Translations under genes and position numbers: made by a program
Notes under the pieces: model-generated
Told to the model about the DNA's origin: nothing
The model's input: only the letters and a program-made list of their open reading frames with translations
Databases searched by the model: none
Shown: positions 1 through 8,900 of the stretch, one piece after another
How positions within the stretch are numbered: position 1 is the stretch's first letter
How the letters are laid out: every line of letters starts with the position of its first letter
Assembly (NCBI GenBank): GCA_964230215.1
Contig: CAXRGQ010000008.1
Span: 186,001-250,000 of the forward strand
Length of the DNA: 64,000 nucleotides
From: JAUILH01 sp964230215
GTDB taxonomy: Bacteria > Bacteroidota > Bacteroidia > Flavobacteriales_D > JAUILH01
Direction of reading: 5' to 3'

Positions 1-621
1 GGCTGCAGCTCTTGTAATCTTTCTTGTCACGAATGTTTCACCGCGCAGTGGACTTTCATGATTAAATAATATTCCATTGCATGCATACATTCCATAGGCC
101 TCTCGATAATTCTTAGTGATCCAATATGCATATAACTTTGCTACTGCATACGGAGATCTTGGGTAGAATGGTGTAGTCTCGCTTTGCGGTATCTCTACTA
201 CTTTTCCATATAACTCAGATGTAGAGGCTTGGTAAAAACGTGTTTTTTTCTCCAAACCAAGAATACGAATCGCTTCTAATAATCTTAGGGCACCGGTAGC
301 ATCTGCATTTGCAGTGTATTCAGGCGTATCAAACGACACATGAACGTGCGACATAGCCGCCAAATTGTAGATTTCATCTGGTTGAACATTTTGAACGATA
401 CGTATGAGGTTGGTGCTATCTGTTAAGTCACCATAATGAAGGAAAAAATTCACATCATCTTCGTGTTTGTCTTTGTACAAATGATCTATTCTATCTGTAT
501 TGAACAAAGAACTTCTTCGCTTAATACCATGCACTTCATACCCCTTAGACAATAGGAATTCTGCTAAATACGCTCCATCTTGTCCTGTGATACCAGTGAT
601 TAATGCTATCTTTTTACTCAT
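1..621 (-). CDS. gmd: GDP-mannose 4,6-dehydratase, N-terminal 207 residues (partial)
   Basis: The reading frame starts at an ATG at 621 and runs off the left edge, so the C-terminal part is missing. It converts GDP-D-mannose to GDP-4-keto-6-deoxymannose, the first step to GDP-fucose and related sugars. Seen: the short-chain dehydrogenase nucleotide motif TGITGQDG at residues 9-16, the STSELYG segment, and YPRSPYAVAK carrying the catalytic Tyr-x3-Lys, followed by the family-typical HESPLRGETFVTRK near the edge. It begins one base after the cysQ stop codon and is the last visible gene of a minus-strand operon. manC at 36.2-37.2 kb supplies the GDP-mannose substrate. GDP-fucose synthase would be expected beyond the edge (inference). 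Confidence 0.95.
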   Translation of the reverse strand, partial: MSKKIALITGITGQDGAYLAEFLLSKGYEVHGIKRRSSLFNTDRIDHLYKDKHEDDVNFFLHYGDLTDSTNLIRIVQNVQPDEIYNLAAMSHVHVSFDTPEYTANADATGALRLLEAIRILGLEKKTRFYQASTSELYGKVVEIPQSETTPFYPRSPYAVAKLYAYWITKNYREAYGMYACNGILFNHESPLRGETFVTRKITRAAA

Positions 622-1416
622 CTATTCTACTAAAAACCAGTTATTTCTTAATTCTTTTCTGTTGTACAGCATAGGCTGTTTTGTTTCGTAATCATACAGT
701 TCTTTACCAGCCCCTTTAACGATGGCATGTCCAGCTGCAGTATCCCACTCCATTGTTGGCGCATAACGAGGGTAAGCGTGTGCCTTATTTTCAGCAACTA
801 GGCAGATTTTGAGCGAGCTTCCCATTGAAACTGTGGTAACATCTCCATGTTCCTGTTTTTTCTCTTCTACAAATGCAAGTGTTTCTTCTGACATATGAGA
901 GCGACTAGCAACTAAGGTGTAAGTTCCAGGATAATCTTGACTTCCCAATTTTGTGGAATCCTTTATGAGATCGTCGAGTTTGTCAGTTTTAGGGTGCTCA
1001 ATCTTATAAGCGCCTAAGTTTATATCTGAAAAATACAAGGTTTCTGTTACTGGAACGTAAATTACCCCCATGGTCGGTGAATTATTCTCAACCAAGGCAA
1101 TGTTCACAGTGAACTCTCCATTGCGTTTTATGAATTCCTTTGTTCCGTCTAATGGATCTACAATCCACAATTGTTGCCAATCTTTTCTTTCTTCAAAATC
1201 GATTTTTGCTCCTTCCTCACTCAAAATTTTCACTCCTGTCCCAATAAGGTGAGCTTCTATGCGCTCATTTGACTTTAGGTCGGCCTTGGTTAATGGGCTA
1301 TCGTCATTCTTTAGTTCGATATTAAAATCGTCACCATTATATATTTCCAAAATTGCCTCTCCGGCCTCAATGGAGGCTTTAATAGCGATTTCGAGCAAGT
1401 CTTTTCTATCCATCAT
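622..1416 (-). CDS. cysQ: 3'(2'),5'-bisphosphate nucleotidase (CysQ, inositol monophosphatase superfamily)
   Basis: Predicted to dephosphorylate PAP (3'-phosphoadenosine 5'-phosphate) to AMP, removing the by-product of PAPS-dependent sulfation or sulfate reduction. Seen: the metal-binding motif DPLDGTKEF, an upstream SEEG glutamate pair, and WDTAAGHAI near the C terminus, all in family order; 264 aa is the usual length. Three starts lie close together (GTG at 1419, ATG at 1416, ATG at 1413); the ATG at 1416 forms a TGATG overlap with the stop of the upstream permease, so it is preferred. Its neighbour is an SLC13 permease, the usual partner of cysQ in sulfate uptake and activation clusters. 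A related inositol-phosphatase role cannot be excluded from motifs alone. Confidence 0.9.
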   Translation of the reverse strand: MMDRKDLLEIAIKASIEAGEAILEIYNGDDFNIELKNDDSPLTKADLKSNERIEAHLIGTGVKILSEEGAKIDFEERKDWQQLWIVDPLDGTKEFIKRNGEFTVNIALVENNSPTMGVIYVPVTETLYFSDINLGAYKIEHPKTDKLDDLIKDSTKLGSQDYPGTYTLVASRSHMSEETLAFVEEKKQEHGDVTTVSMGSSLKICLVAENKAHAYPRYAPTMEWDTAAGHAIVKGAGKELYDYETKQPMLYNRKELRNNWFLVE

Positions 1417-3182
1417 CACATTAAATCATATATAAGCGCCAGTAAAACACAACTTACTGCACCATAAATCAAGGTCAAAGGTAAACCAATTTTAAAAAAG
1501 TCATTAAAGGAATATCTTCCTGGACCGTACACCATAAGATTTGTCTGATAACCAATAGGTGTTAAGAAATTAGCGGCTCCCCCAAATGCTATTGTCAAAA
1601 TAATGGGTATGTGATTTATGTCGGATGATACAATCAAATCAAATGCTAATGGAAGCATTATGGCTACGGCTGCTTTACTTGTGATGAATGATGCAAGAAT
1701 GTTGGTGATGATGAAAAGCACCAATAAGATGTATAGCGGATGATCATTTGTGGCATCAAGCCCCATTAAATCAACTATGTCTTCTGAGGCGCCTGTTTTC
1801 ATCATCGCCCTTCCAAGTCCCAGGCCTATTGCAATCACTAAGAATAGGTTAAAATCTACACTATTTCTAATCTGGTTAGGGCTTGAAATGTTCAGAACAA
1901 CTCCTAGGCCCATAAGTATCGCTAAGCTTTTAAATAATGAGACATCAAAAAAGTTTAGAATGATACACGTGAATAGTCCAAATAGAATAAGGAGTGGTTT
2001 CCAAATCGGCATTTCATTTTCAATCTCTGGTTGACGCAATACGTAAAAGCCAGGGTTGTTTTTTATTCTTGAGCGAAAGTCATTTCCTTCTAACACCAAC
2101 AATAGATCTCCAGGTTTTATTTCAATATCACCAATTTTTCCTGTAAGTCTTTCACCGTTTCTATGAACCGCTAAAATCCCCCCATCATATCGCCCCCTAA
2201 AGTCTGACTCCTTAACTGTTTTGTTAACCATGCTTGAGTTGTGCGCAACTACTAATTCAGTGATTTCATCTCTTTTCTTGTGGTCAAAATCACAAGCCTT
2301 AGGTAGTGATAGCCCTAAATTTTGATTCTTCAATTCTGGTATCGCTGTAATATCACCTGCAAAGATTAACACATCTTCTTCTTGCAATACTTCCTTAGGT
2401 GAAACTGGTGAAATTGCTTTGTCTTCTCTGATTATTTCTACCAAATAGACGCCCTTTAGGTTTCTTAGCCCGCCGTCTTCCACGCTTTTACCAATTAAGC
2501 TTGAACCCTCTTTTATATGGGTTTCCATAAAGTATTCTCTACCATATTCATCTTCGCTATTAAATTGATCGCGATGATCTGGTAGGAACCTGTTGCTAAA
2601 TAAGAGAAGATATAAGATACCTACAATCAGCATGACGCCACCAACTATGCTGAAATCAAAAATACCAAGTGAGGGTAGGCCATAATCTACAGCAATTCCG
2701 TTTACAATTAAGTTTGTGCTTGTGCCCACCAAGGTAATACATCCACCTAAAATTGATGCGTATGAAAGTGGAATCAATAGTTTAGAAGGAGAAATTTTGT
2801 TCTTATTGCTCCATTCGTGTACATAAGGCATGAACAGGGCAACCAATGGGGTGTTATTGAATACAGATGATGACAAACCAACAATGGACATCATTCTTGC
2901 CAGAAAACCTCTCTGCGATAAGTCTTTTTTTGAGTTGAGTTTATTAAACAATAATGCCATCATTCCAGATTGCGAAATCATATGACTAATGATTAAGAGC
3001 ATTATAATTACCGCCAACTGTTCATTGGCAAATCCTTGCAATAATTCTTTTGTTTCTAGTATGTCGAAGGCAATTAAAGCGACACCAACAAGTAAAAAAC
3101 TGACTGAAGGTCTAATCCACTCAGTATACAACAACACAATAAGTGTGGCAATCAGGATATATATGATATGAACCTGATCCAT
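1416..3182 (-). CDS. SLC13/DASS-family anion permease with two RCK_C (TrkA-C) domains, probable sulfate transporter
   Basis: 588-aa inner membrane protein. Hydrophobic segments fill residues 5-200 and 390-588; between them lie two soluble TrkA-C-like domains (about 219-288 and 306-372), each ending in a PxxVLQEEDVLIFAG- or IKPGDLLLVLEG-type strand. The membrane halves carry SLC13 clamshell signatures: GTSTNLIVNG near 153 and GGAANFLTPIGYQTN near the C terminus. This domain order is known for bacterial sulfate/dicarboxylate permeases. The gene overlaps cysQ, which points to sulfate as substrate (inference; dicarboxylate is the alternative). It starts 6 bp after the truncated aldehyde dehydrogenase gene, in the same operon. 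Confidence 0.88.
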   Translation of the reverse strand: MDQVHIIYILIATLIVLLYTEWIRPSVSFLLVGVALIAFDILETKELLQGFANEQLAVIIMLLIISHMISQSGMMALLFNKLNSKKDLSQRGFLARMMSIVGLSSSVFNNTPLVALFMPYVHEWSNKNKISPSKLLIPLSYASILGGCITLVGTSTNLIVNGIAVDYGLPSLGIFDFSIVGGVMLIVGILYLLLFSNRFLPDHRDQFNSEDEYGREYFMETHIKEGSSLIGKSVEDGGLRNLKGVYLVEIIREDKAISPVSPKEVLQEEDVLIFAGDITAIPELKNQNLGLSLPKACDFDHKKRDEITELVVAHNSSMVNKTVKESDFRGRYDGGILAVHRNGERLTGKIGDIEIKPGDLLLVLEGNDFRSRIKNNPGFYVLRQPEIENEMPIWKPLLILFGLFTCIILNFFDVSLFKSLAILMGLGVVLNISSPNQIRNSVDFNLFLVIAIGLGLGRAMMKTGASEDIVDLMGLDATNDHPLYILLVLFIITNILASFITSKAAVAIMLPLAFDLIVSSDINHIPIILTIAFGGAANFLTPIGYQTNLMVYGPGRYSFNDFFKIGLPLTLIYGAVSCVLLALIYDLM

Positions 3183-3188
3183 TAGAAA

Positions 3189-4067
3189 TTAATAACCAGA
3201 ACTTGCTCCTCCAATTTGTTCGATAGGATGCCAAGTAGTTTTTACTTCTAGATTAGCCAATATTGCATATGGAGACTCTGCTTTATCATCACTCACATTT
3301 TTAAAATATGAATGAGATAATCGTTTCATATTATTGGTACAATTCTTCTCTAGTTCTAATGGAAGATTTTCTCTACAATAAACAATTCCATTTACGTCCA
3401 TATGTTTACCGATATGAGAAATAAGTTCAGATTCGTCACCAGTAATGATGTTAATTACTCCTCCTGGCACATCAGATGTTGCAAGAACTTCTGCGAAACT
3501 AATAGCGCATAATGGAAGTGACTTTGATGCGATGGCAACTACAGTATTTCCTCCAACAATTGATGGAATTATCGAATTAACTAAACCAAGTAATGCCGAG
3601 CCTTCGTCACAAATAACAGCAATTACACCTTGTGCTTCATACGCACTAAAATTGAAATGTGATGAAGCTACTGGATTAACAGATGAAAATACTTGCTGAT
3701 ACTTATCGCACCAACCAGCATAATAAACTAGACGGTCAATACTCGTCTCAACCTCTTTTTGTGCATTGGCTTTGCTGACTCCCATGCTTTGCATTTCAGC
3801 AACAAATTGATCTGATCTGCCTTCGAGTATCTCAGCAATTCTATAGATTATTTGAGACCTGTTAAACGCCGATTTTCCTTCCCAAGCACCTTGTGCCGAC
3901 CTTGCTGCGACTACCGCATTTCTAAAATCCTTTCTCGACCCTAGGCATACATTAGCAATGGTTTTACCATCTTTTTCTAAAGGGTAATAACGACCAGATT
4001 CTGTTCTGGGAAACTTACCGCCGATATATATTTTATACGTTTTCAAAACATTTAATCTTGTTGCCAT
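3189..4067 (-). CDS. Truncated, catalytically dead aldehyde dehydrogenase-like protein (ALDH16 C-terminal-domain-like)
   Basis: 292 aa, aligning with the N-terminal NAD-binding half of the adjacent enzyme: IYIGGKF near residue 13, a YYAGWCDKY segment matching YYAGWADKL, and GGNTVV and GGVINIITGD matching GNTVVLKP and GVVNIITGE. The PWNF oxyanion motif is replaced by CDEG, and no ELGGK glutamate or catalytic-cysteine domain remains. It ends in a short tail with KTTWHPIEQ. With the 483-aa neighbour the sum is 775 residues, about the size of bacterial ALDH16, in which a catalytic ALDH module is fused to an inactive one. The frame is intact and spaced 2 bp from its partner, so it looks maintained rather than decaying. 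Proposed role: structural partner subunit (inference). Confidence 0.78.
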   Translation of the reverse strand: MATRLNVLKTYKIYIGGKFPRTESGRYYPLEKDGKTIANVCLGSRKDFRNAVVAARSAQGAWEGKSAFNRSQIIYRIAEILEGRSDQFVAEMQSMGVSKANAQKEVETSIDRLVYYAGWCDKYQQVFSSVNPVASSHFNFSAYEAQGVIAVICDEGSALLGLVNSIIPSIVGGNTVVAIASKSLPLCAISFAEVLATSDVPGGVINIITGDESELISHIGKHMDVNGIVYCRENLPLELEKNCTNNMKRLSHSYFKNVSDDKAESPYAILANLEVKTTWHPIEQIGGASSGY

Positions 4068-4069
4068 AG

Positions 4070-5521
4070 TTAGAATTTTAAATATGCGTGTAAACCGTGA
4101 AGCCCTCCTTCTCGACCAACTCCACTTTCCTTAAATCCACCAAAAGGAGATGCTGGGTCAAATTTGTTATAAGTATTCGCCCAAACAACACCCGCTTTTA
4201 GTTGTGATGTTAGGTTGAATATTTTTGAGCCTTTATCTGTCCATACCCCAGCAGATAGACCATATTCGGTATTGTTAGCTTTAGCAATTACTTCATCCAC
4301 TGTTCTGAACGTCTGAATCGCGAGTACTGGACCAAAAATTTCTTCCTTAACAATGGTGCTGGATTGTGAGACGTTGGTGAATAAAGTTGGACGGCACCAA
4401 TATCCTTTCTTTGGAATTTTACAATTGCTTTGATGCATTTCAGCTCCTTCATCAACACCTGCTTTTAGATACTTTTCAATTGTATCTAGCTGTTCCTTAC
4501 TATTAATAGCGCCCACGTCTGTGTTTTTATCAAGCGGGTCACCAACTATCAAAGTGTCAATTCTGTGTTTTAGTTTTTCAAGTACTTCATCAAACACAGA
4601 TTCTTGCACAAATAGTCTAGAACCTGCACAACAGACATGTCCCTGGTTGAAGTATATGCCGTTTACAATTCCTTCAACGGCCTGATCAATGGGCGCATCT
4701 TCAAAAATTATATTGGCAGCCTTACCTCCCAATTCAAGCGTTGCCTTCTTCCCGGTCCCAGCAATAGCATTTCTGATAAGTTTACCAACATGAGTTGAGC
4801 CTGTAAACGCAACTTTGTCAATGCCTTTGTGGTTTACAAGTGCTGCACCTGTATCACCTTCTCCAGTGATTATATTCACAACACCTGCAGGCAGGCCAGA
4901 GTCCTGAATAAGTTCAGCCAGTTTAAGAGCTGTAAGGGGAGTAGTCTCCGCTGGCTTTAGAACAACCGTATTTCCTGTAGCTAATGCTGGTGCAATTTTC
5001 CATGCAGCCATAAGTAATGGGAAGTTCCATGGAATTATTTGTCCTGCCACACCATATGGTTTAGCTTGCCTATTGGGGAAGGCGTACTCAAGTTTGTCCG
5101 CCCAACCAGCATAATAGAAAAAATGATTTGCAGCCAGAGGAACATCTACATCTCTGGATTCTCTGATTGGTTTACCACCATCTAAAGATTCAATTACCGC
5201 AAACTCTCTTGCTCGTTCCTGGATTAGTCTGGCAATTCTATATATATACTTTCCTCTTTCTTTTCCGCTTAAGCTTTGCCAATCACTAGACGCTTTGCGT
5301 GCAGTTCTTACCGCAGCGTCTACATCAGCTTCATTGGCATGAGCAACTTTACAAATATGTTCTTCAGTGGCTGGATTAATACTGTCAAAGTATTTTCCAG
5401 ATTTAGGTTTAACAAACTTGCCACCTATAAAAAGGTCGTATTGCTTTTTTATGTTGATATGGCTTGTACTCTCTGGAGCAGGGGATAAATCCCAAGTCGT
5501 TTTCTTTGATTTTTTTGCCAT
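4070..5521 (-). CDS. NAD(P)-dependent aldehyde dehydrogenase (catalytic subunit of a split ALDH16-like pair)
   Basis: 483 aa with every core ALDH element: IIPWNFP (oxyanion Asn about 166), VLKPAETTP (cofactor), FTGSTHVG (240-246), ELGGK with general base Glu about 263, and FNQGHVCCAGSR with the catalytic cysteine at 297 or 298. EEIFGPV and the closing PFGGFKESGVGREGG segment are also present. It oxidises an aldehyde to the acid. Because deoC lies 3 bp upstream in the same operon, acetaldehyde from 2-deoxyribose-5-phosphate cleavage is the likely substrate (inference). The truncated inactive paralogue follows by 2 bp. A roughly 25-residue Lys/Ser/Pro-rich N-terminal extension precedes the fold. 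Confidence 0.92.
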   Translation of the reverse strand: MAKKSKKTTWDLSPAPESTSHINIKKQYDLFIGGKFVKPKSGKYFDSINPATEEHICKVAHANEADVDAAVRTARKASSDWQSLSGKERGKYIYRIARLIQERAREFAVIESLDGGKPIRESRDVDVPLAANHFFYYAGWADKLEYAFPNRQAKPYGVAGQIIPWNFPLLMAAWKIAPALATGNTVVLKPAETTPLTALKLAELIQDSGLPAGVVNIITGEGDTGAALVNHKGIDKVAFTGSTHVGKLIRNAIAGTGKKATLELGGKAANIIFEDAPIDQAVEGIVNGIYFNQGHVCCAGSRLFVQESVFDEVLEKLKHRIDTLIVGDPLDKNTDVGAINSKEQLDTIEKYLKAGVDEGAEMHQSNCKIPKKGYWCRPTLFTNVSQSSTIVKEEIFGPVLAIQTFRTVDEVIAKANNTEYGLSAGVWTDKGSKIFNLTSQLKAGVVWANTYNKFDPASPFGGFKESGVGREGGLHGLHAYLKF

Positions 5522-5524
5522 GTT

Positions 5525-6451
5525 CTAGTCGTTTGATATGTAGTCGGCTGAATAGTAAGCGCCGCTCAATTGTTTTTCAATTTGTAATATAATGTCATTG
5601 GCTAATCTGCTTGCACCAAATCTAAACCAGTTGTTGTCAAGCCACTCGTCTCCAAGCACTTCTTTTACCATAATTAAGTAGTGAAGAGCACTTTTAGCAG
5701 TTGATATGCCTCCAGCTGGTTTCATACCGACTTTAACTCCTGTTTTCTTGTGAAAGTCCTTGATCGCTTGAAGCATAACCAAAGTCACAGGCATGGTAGC
5801 TGCTGGTTTGATTTTGCCAGTTGAGGTCTTAATAAAATCAGCACCCGCATACATGGCTATGTCGCTAGCTCGTCTCACTTTGTCTAACGTGCCAAGTTCA
5901 CCCGTTTCCAATATAACTTTCAATCTCGCTTTACCACATGCTTCTTTAATGGTGCAGATTTCGTCGTAAACAAAATTGTATTCACCCTGATGAAACTTAC
6001 CTCTCGAAATCACCATATCGATTTCATCCGCACCTTCATTAACGGCAAACTTTGTATCTGCAACCTTTACATCTAATGGCGCCTGACCACTTGGAAATGC
6101 CGTTGCCACAGCCGCTACTTTTACGCCTGAATCTTTAAGGGCTGTTTTTGCTGTTCTTACCATGCTTGGGTAAACACAAACAGCAGCTGTCGTAGGCAAA
6201 TCTATGCTGGTTGAGTGTAAATGCATGGCCTTGTTGCACAATTGTTTGACTTTACCATCGGTGTCTGCACCTTCAAGCGTAGTTAAGTCTATCATGTTAA
6301 GTGCCATAAGGAGACCTTGCATTTTAGCTTCAGTCTTTATACTCCTTGTAGTAAATCTACTGGCACGTTCTATCGCACCTACTTGATCAATTCTAGGGCT
6401 TAATCTAAAATCAGGATGCGAATTTATGGGCTTATTGAGTAGGTTTTTCAT
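5525..6451 (-). CDS. deoC: Deoxyribose-phosphate aldolase
   Basis: Class I aldolase that cleaves 2-deoxy-D-ribose 5-phosphate to glyceraldehyde 3-phosphate and acetaldehyde. Seen: EIDMVISRG (Asp about 145), the Schiff-base lysine in FIKTSTGK (Lys about 208) and the proton-relay lysine in MKPAGGI (about 244). At 308 aa it is longer than the E. coli-type enzyme (about 259) and closer in size to the eukaryote-like DERA class. First gene of a six-gene minus operon (deoC, ald, dead ald, SLC13, cysQ, gmd) with gaps of 0-7 bp. An exact TACTTTTG -7 element sits 7 nt before the ATG. No deoxynucleoside phosphorylase or kinase is in view. Confidence 0.95.
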   Translation of the reverse strand: MKNLLNKPINSHPDFRLSPRIDQVGAIERASRFTTRSIKTEAKMQGLLMALNMIDLTTLEGADTDGKVKQLCNKAMHLHSTSIDLPTTAAVCVYPSMVRTAKTALKDSGVKVAAVATAFPSGQAPLDVKVADTKFAVNEGADEIDMVISRGKFHQGEYNFVYDEICTIKEACGKARLKVILETGELGTLDKVRRASDIAMYAGADFIKTSTGKIKPAATMPVTLVMLQAIKDFHKKTGVKVGMKPAGGISTAKSALHYLIMVKEVLGDEWLDNNWFRFGASRLANDIILQIEKQLSGAYYSADYISND

Positions 6452-6458
6452 TGCAAAT

Positions 6459-6466
6459 CAAAAGTA
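6459..6466 (-). promoter_or_regulatory. -7 element TACTTTTG of deoC operon
   Basis: Exact match to the Bacteroidota -7 consensus TAnnTTTG, ending 7 nt before the deoC ATG. No clear -33 TTG was seen. Confidence 0.6.
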
Positions 6467-6623
6467 TAAAAATTATTCGCATTTGATAGGGCTCATTTTG
6501 ATGGTAGAATGGATTTTGAGGATTAAATTCTGCTTGCTTCAATTCAACGATAAATTCATTAGGATAATCTTAGCTAGATTTTTACTTTTACGCCACCATT
6601 TATTCAAACAATTATTCACTATT

Positions 6624-8849
6624 ATGGCAAGTATAACAAAGATAATTTACACGGAGACGGATGAAGCTCCCGCGTTAGCGACACATTCATTTTTACCTAT
6701 AGTAAGGGCTTTTACCTCAAAAGCAGATATTGAGGTTGAGACGAAAGACATCTCACTAGCAGGAAGAATTCTTGCCGTATTTCCTGATTACCTGAGAGAT
6801 GATCAAAAAATAGAAGATGCCTTAGCTATACTAGGAAACTTGGTTAAGAAACCTGAAGCAAACATTATTAAGTTACCTAATATTAGTGCATCTATCCCTC
6901 AGTTAAAGGCTGCCATCAAAGAGTTGCAATCAGATGGGTATGCTATTCCTGATTATCCAGATGAACCGTCAAGTGATTCGGAAAAAGAAATTAAAGCAAG
7001 ATATGACAAGATTAAGGGTAGTGCAGTAAATCCGGTGTTACGAGAAGGGAATTCTGATAGACGTGCACCAGGTGCAGTTAAGCAGTATGCGCGTAAAAAT
7101 CCGCATTCGATGGGTGCTTGGTCAAGTGACTCTAAGTCTCATGTGGCAACTATGTCTAGTGGAGATTTTAGAAACAATGAAAAGTCCGTTACTGTTGATG
7201 GTGCGTGTAAAGTCAATATTCGGTTTGTTTCGAATGATGGTTCTACTAAGCTTCTTAAGGAAGGCTTAGCGCTTGAAGATAAGGAAGTAATAGACGGCAC
7301 AGTTATGTCAAAACGTGCGTTAATTTCATTTCTTGAAAGTGAAACAAGTAAGGCAAAAGAAGAAGGTGTTTTGTACTCGCTTCATATGAAGGCGACAATG
7401 ATGAAGGTATCGGATCCAATTATTTTTGGGTATGCAGTTGAGGTGTTCTTTAAACCTGTTTTTGATAAATATGAAGCGACACTTGAAGAATTAGGAGTTG
7501 ACGTGAGAAATGGTTTCGGTGATTTGCAAAAGAAATTAAGCGAATTGCCTGCGGATTTAAGGAATGAGATTCAAGCAGATATTGATGCGTGTATCGCAAA
7601 TGGACCAGCGCTAGCCATGGTTGATTCTGATAAAGGGATTACTAATCTTCATGTACCTAGTGATGTGATTATTGACGCTTCAATGCCTGCAATGATTCGT
7701 AACTCCGGAAAAATGTGGGATAAAGAAGGCAAGACACAGGATACAAAGGCCATTATTCCAGACAGCTCTTATGCTGGAATTTACCAGGCAGTAATCGACT
7801 TTTGTAAAGCAAATGGTGCATTTGACCCGACCACTATGGGTACAGTTCCAAATGTTGGCTTAATGGCTAAGAAGGCCGAAGAATATGGCTCACACGACAA
7901 AACATTTGAAATGTCTGATTCAGGCAAAGTACAAGTTGTAAAAGAAGATGGAACGGTTCTAATCGAGCATGAGGTTGAGAAAGGCGATATATGGAGGGCT
8001 TGCCAAACTAAAGATGCGCCAGTTAGGGATTGGGTAAAACTTGCTGTAACACGAGCAAGACTATCTAATACACCGGCAGTATTCTGGTTAGATGAGAGCA
8101 GAGCACATGATGCTGAGTTGATTAAGAAGGTAAAACTGTACTTGCCAGAACATAACACGGATGGATTAGATTTAAGAATCATGTCTCCATTTGACGCGAC
8201 ATTGCATACACTTGCAAGAGTGAAGGAAGGCAAGGATACGATTTCTGTATCAGGTAATGTACTTAGAGATTATTTAACCGATTTGTTCCCGATCCTAGAG
8301 CTAGGAACGAGTGCAAAAATGCTATCAATTGTTCCTCTAATGATGGGTGGAGGATTGTTTGAAACTGGTGCGGGTGGTTCGGCACCTAAGCATGTTCAGC
8401 AATTTGTTGAAGAAGGACACTTAAGATGGGATTCATTAGGTGAGTTTTTGGCACTTGCAGCCTCTTTAGAGCATCTAAGCATTGCTAATAATAATCCGAA
8501 AGCGAAAGTTCTGGCAGATACTTTAGATGCAGCGACTGAGAAGTTTTTGGATAATAAGAAATCACCATCTAGAAAAGTGAAGGAAATTGACAACAGAGGC
8601 TCTCACTTCTATCTTGCCATGTATTGGGCACAAGCTTTAGCGGCGCAGGATGTAGATGCGGAGTTAAAAGCTCATTTTACGAGCGTAGCTTCACAGATGA
8701 AAGCGAATGAAGCGAAAATAATGGATGAGTTAAACAGCGCTCAAGGCAAATCGGTTGAACTGGAAGGTTACTACAGTCCAACGAAAGATTTGGCAGCAAA
8801 ATCAATGCGACCTAGTGAGACACTAAATGGTCTGATTGCGTCTATTTAA
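6624..8849 (+). CDS. icd: NADP-dependent isocitrate dehydrogenase, monomeric type
   Basis: TCA cycle enzyme oxidising isocitrate to 2-oxoglutarate. The ATG at 6624 begins MASITKIIYTETDEAPALA, the typical N terminus of the monomeric (IDH-II) family, and gives 741 aa, the usual length. The open frame continues upstream to 6426 but would overlap deoC on the other strand, so that start is rejected. Seen: SNDGSTKLLKEG, the NPVLREGNSDRRAP substrate segment, IDASMPAMIRNSGKMW and MMGGGLFETGAGGSAPKH, all hallmarks of this family, which is unrelated in sequence to dimeric IDH. It is transcribed away from the deoC operon and ends in a strong intrinsic terminator. Confidence 0.96.
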   Translation: MASITKIIYTETDEAPALATHSFLPIVRAFTSKADIEVETKDISLAGRILAVFPDYLRDDQKIEDALAILGNLVKKPEANIIKLPNISASIPQLKAAIKELQSDGYAIPDYPDEPSSDSEKEIKARYDKIKGSAVNPVLREGNSDRRAPGAVKQYARKNPHSMGAWSSDSKSHVATMSSGDFRNNEKSVTVDGACKVNIRFVSNDGSTKLLKEGLALEDKEVIDGTVMSKRALISFLESETSKAKEEGVLYSLHMKATMMKVSDPIIFGYAVEVFFKPVFDKYEATLEELGVDVRNGFGDLQKKLSELPADLRNEIQADIDACIANGPALAMVDSDKGITNLHVPSDVIIDASMPAMIRNSGKMWDKEGKTQDTKAIIPDSSYAGIYQAVIDFCKANGAFDPTTMGTVPNVGLMAKKAEEYGSHDKTFEMSDSGKVQVVKEDGTVLIEHEVEKGDIWRACQTKDAPVRDWVKLAVTRARLSNTPAVFWLDESRAHDAELIKKVKLYLPEHNTDGLDLRIMSPFDATLHTLARVKEGKDTISVSGNVLRDYLTDLFPILELGTSAKMLSIVPLMMGGGLFETGAGGSAPKHVQQFVEEGHLRWDSLGEFLALAASLEHLSIANNNPKAKVLADTLDAATEKFLDNKKSPSRKVKEIDNRGSHFYLAMYWAQALAAQDVDAELKAHFTSVASQMKANEAKIMDELNSAQGKSVELEGYYSPTKDLAAKSMRPSETLNGLIASI

Positions 8850-8870
8850 TCAAGAATAAAAGAGATAGTT

Positions 8871-8900
8871 AGGGGCTACATATGTAGCCCCTATTTTTTT
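8871..8900 (+). terminator. Intrinsic terminator after icd
   Basis: Perfect inverted repeat with arms AGGGGCTACAT and ATGTAGCCCCT, then a T-rich run. Its T run overlaps the stop codon of the convergent gene at 8899. Confidence 0.85.

Noticed and set aside
3189..4067. Calling the short aldehyde dehydrogenase a pseudogene
   Set aside because: The frame is intact, 2 bp from its partner, with no leftover catalytic-domain sequence downstream; the SLC13 gene follows immediately. The ALDH16-type inactive module explains it better.
6426..6623. Upstream extension of icd
   Set aside because: It overlaps deoC on the opposite strand and adds 66 residues before a family-typical N terminus.
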